Source: Candidatus Uhrbacteria bacterium
GTDB lineage: Bacteria; Patescibacteriota; Patescibacteriia; CAIXNZ01
Reading direction: 5' to 3'
Length of the DNA stretch: 6,548 nucleotides
Assembly (NCBI GenBank): GCA_011046145.1
Contig: DSBA01000011.1
Coordinates: 1-6,548 of the forward strand
Under the pieces are notes generated by a model. The model was given only the letters and a program-made list of their open reading frames with translations. It ran no database searches and had not been told where the DNA came from. The position numbers and the translations under genes were made by a program. This document shows, one piece after another, positions 5,511 through 6,548 of this stretch. Positions within the stretch are counted from its first letter, which is position 1, and the number at the start of each line of letters is the position of its first letter.

Positions 5511-6359
5511 TCATTGTTCAAGATCATACTCCTCGCCTATGGATTCTTTGGCAGACAAAGGATCTTCTTTTTTTCCTTTTCCATCCTTGGAATTAATTGG
5601 CGCTTTTTGTTTTAAAAATGATTCTAACTCTTTTTGGTAATCAAATTTTAACCATTTTTGCCCAAATGATGAGGGCACTCCATTCAAAAGCCCTTTTTCA
5701 GCTTCCTTTAATAAATTGGCGCAAAGTTTAACATTGTTATTATTGCTCTCCAAAATACTGGAAAATAAAAAATTCAAATGTTCAAGGACTTCTGTTTGCT
5801 TACCAAGGATTTGTTTCAGCCAAACATATCCTAGTAGGCCTTTAATTTTATCAATGCCTTCAGCATTATTAATTGCTTCAATGAAACAATCACCAGATTC
5901 TTCATAGCGATGGCGAAACAGCAAAACCATAGCTAATTGAAAATTTATTTCAGGATCCTTGGAGTTTTTACTCTGCAACTCACATAAAATATCGTGAACT
6001 TTATCATAAGCGCCAGAAGTTTTAAGCAAATCAACCATATTCCAAAGCAAAAGATTTTTTTCGCGGTTTGAAAGCCCTATCTTAGCTGCCAACTCAAAAT
6101 TTTCTTCTGCTACTTCAAGAGCTTTTTCATTTTTCTTCTCCTGGCTCTTATAAATCCTTAAAGCATAGCAAGCCAGATTATTTAAAAAAGAAAAATTTGG
6201 CTTTACAAGCTTTTTTTCCTTAACATCGTAAAGAAAATCGCCAGCCTCTTCGTCCCGACCTTGCTTCTCTAAAAAAAGCCCATAAAAAACATAAAAATCA
6301 GGATCATGGGGAAATAGCCAAATCAGCAACCTGTAGAAAGGCTCCTTTATCCTGTTCAT
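5511..6359 (-). CDS. TPR-like helical repeat protein, function unknown
   Basis: This 282-residue soluble protein has no signal peptide or membrane segment. It is built of repeated helix pairs of about 34 residues that resemble tetratricopeptide repeats: about 20-50 (YGLFLEKQGRDEEAGDFLYD), 58-95 (NNLACYALRI, then ALEVAEENFELAAKI), 101-134 (WNMVDLLKTSGAYDKVHDIL) and 135-168 (FQLAMVLLFRHRYEESGDCF), with a degenerate fifth at 171-203. Residues 253-282 are a charged, probably disordered tail. TPR proteins scaffold protein complexes; I cannot name a partner. ATG 6357-6359 is supported by an AGGAGG site 5 nt upstream, the clearest ribosome binding site in the window. The gene is convergent with the thioredoxin-CcdA gene, so it is a separate transcription unit with no evident link to the metal block. 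Confidence 0.75.
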   Translation of the reverse strand: MNRIKEPFYRLLIWLFPHDPDFYVFYGLFLEKQGRDEEAGDFLYDVKEKKLVKPNFSFLNNLACYALRIYKSQEKKNEKALEVAEENFELAAKIGLSNREKNLLLWNMVDLLKTSGAYDKVHDILCELQSKNSKDPEINFQLAMVLLFRHRYEESGDCFIEAINNAEGIDKIKGLLGYVWLKQILGKQTEVLEHLNFLFSSILESNNNNVKLCANLLKEAEKGLLNGVPSSFGQKWLKFDYQKELESFLKQKAPINSKDGKGKKEDPLSAKESIGEEYDLEQ

Positions 6360-6364
6360 TTTTG

Positions 6365-6370
6365 CCTCCT
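6365..6370 (-). promoter_or_regulatory. Strong Shine-Dalgarno site for the TPR-like gene
   Basis: On the - strand this reads AGGAGG, 5 nt before the ATG at 6359-6357. It decides the start of the TPR-like gene. It is notable because none of the eight confident + strand genes has a comparable site. Confidence 0.85.
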
Positions 6371-6376
6371 TTTTGC

Positions 6377-6391
6377 TTAATCAATGATTAA
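6377..6391. repeat. 7-bp perfect inverted repeat in the TPR gene leader
   Basis: TTAATCA-A-TGATTAA is a perfect dyad with a 1-nt centre, lying 6 nt upstream of the Shine-Dalgarno site of the TPR-like gene. Its compact symmetry looks more like a protein-binding operator than a stable RNA hairpin. It is AT-rich, so chance cannot be excluded. Confidence 0.4.
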
Positions 6392-6393
6392 TT

Positions 6394-6410
6394 TCCTAAA
6401 AACATTAGGA
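6394..6410. repeat. 6-bp inverted repeat in the TPR gene leader
   Basis: TCCTAA (6394-6399) and TTAGGA (6405-6410) are perfect inverted copies around a 5-nt AAACA centre. On the + strand a T7 run follows at 6415-6421, so it could act weakly as a terminator for leftward-to-rightward read-through. On the - strand it would form a small hairpin in the 5' leader of the TPR-like mRNA. Confidence 0.35.
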
Positions 6411-6440
6411 CAGATTTTTTTAAAGAACAACTGATTTTAT

Positions 6441-6469
6441 AAGTTAACAAAAAACTTAAATTTTGTCAA
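6441..6469 (-). promoter_or_regulatory. Possible leftward promoter for the TPR-like gene
   Basis: On the - strand a perfect TTGACA lies at 6469-6464. The hexamer at 17-bp spacing is TAACTT (6446-6441), only 3 of 6 matches to TATAAT. A better -10-like TAAAAT at 6439-6434 is 24 bp away, which is too far. The -35 box is persuasive and the -10 is weak, so the promoter may need an activator or may not be real. A leader of about 75 nt would result. Confidence 0.35.
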
Positions 6470-6470
6470 A

Positions 6471-6490
6471 AATTTTTCACTCTAAAAATT
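6471..6490. repeat. 7-bp inverted repeat between the facing -35 boxes
   Basis: AATTTTT (6471-6477) and AAAAATT (6484-6490) are perfect inverted copies around CACTCT. The outer TGTCAA (6464-6469) and TTGACA (6494-6499) extend the symmetry to nearly the same centre. The position between two divergent -35 boxes suits an operator for a dimeric regulator. Confidence 0.4.
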
Positions 6491-6493
6491 ATC

Positions 6494-6522
6494 TTGACAT
6501 ATTTTATCAATTCAGCTAAAAT
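6494..6522 (+). promoter_or_regulatory. Sigma70-type promoter directed rightward, out of the window
   Basis: A perfect TTGACA at 6494-6499 and TAAAAT (5 of 6) at 6517-6522 are separated by exactly 17 bp. Transcription would start near 6529, so the gene it serves begins beyond position 6548. This is the best promoter match in the window. Confidence 0.6.
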
Positions 6523-6548
6523 CAAAATAATTATTAATATCATCCTCC

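Noticed and set aside
5716..5907. 63-codon + strand frame
   Set aside because: It is antisense to the TPR-like gene, whose start has a strong Shine-Dalgarno site; Leu/Ser-rich shadow composition.

Overview
This AT-rich window carries eight confident genes on the + strand (54-5447) and one on the - strand (5511-6359), with one doubtful 28-codon ORF at 786-872. There are no RNA genes, insertion sequences or CRISPR arrays. Low G+C, very short spacers and compact genes suggest an uncultured, small-genome bacterium. A Patescibacteria/CPR lineage (Parcubacteria-like) is my best guess, but I infer this from style and gene content and have no marker gene to confirm it. TGA ends several genes exactly where their families should end, so the genetic code is not the TGA=Gly variant.

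Region 1 (54-4202) is a tightly packed block, probably one operon, that reads as a metal and Fe-S cofactor handling island. In order it encodes two NifX/NifB-C-terminal-like (dinitrogenase iron-molybdenum cofactor fold) proteins, the small doubtful ORF, a complete aspartate 1-decarboxylase (PanD), a ZIP-family metal importer, a MinD/Mrp-type P-loop ATPase with an inserted two-cluster ferredoxin domain, a cation diffusion facilitator with an added C-terminal Cys-rich ribbon, and a DUF134/UPF0251 helix-turn-helix protein. Gaps are 1-35 nt, with two 4-nt ATGA overlaps. A sigma70-like promoter stands just before the first gene. No nitrogenase gene is present, so the NifX-like and ferredoxin-ATPase pair more likely serves general iron/Fe-S or other metal trafficking, with ZIP and CDF moving metal in and out and DUF134 as candidate regulator.

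Region 2 (4236-5447) is an extracytoplasmic thioredoxin-like domain (CPHC) fused to a CcdA/DsbD-like membrane domain, probably a self-contained thiol redox relay. It ends at a bidirectional hairpin terminator (about 5468-5499) shared with the convergent gene.

Region 3 (5511-6548) holds a cytoplasmic TPR-like helical repeat protein on the - strand and a 189-nt upstream region. That region contains a strong Shine-Dalgarno sequence, three short inverted repeats, and what looks like a divergent promoter pair with facing TTGACA boxes. The rightward promoter is very good and must serve a gene beyond the window. The TPR gene is the only one here with an obvious Shine-Dalgarno site.
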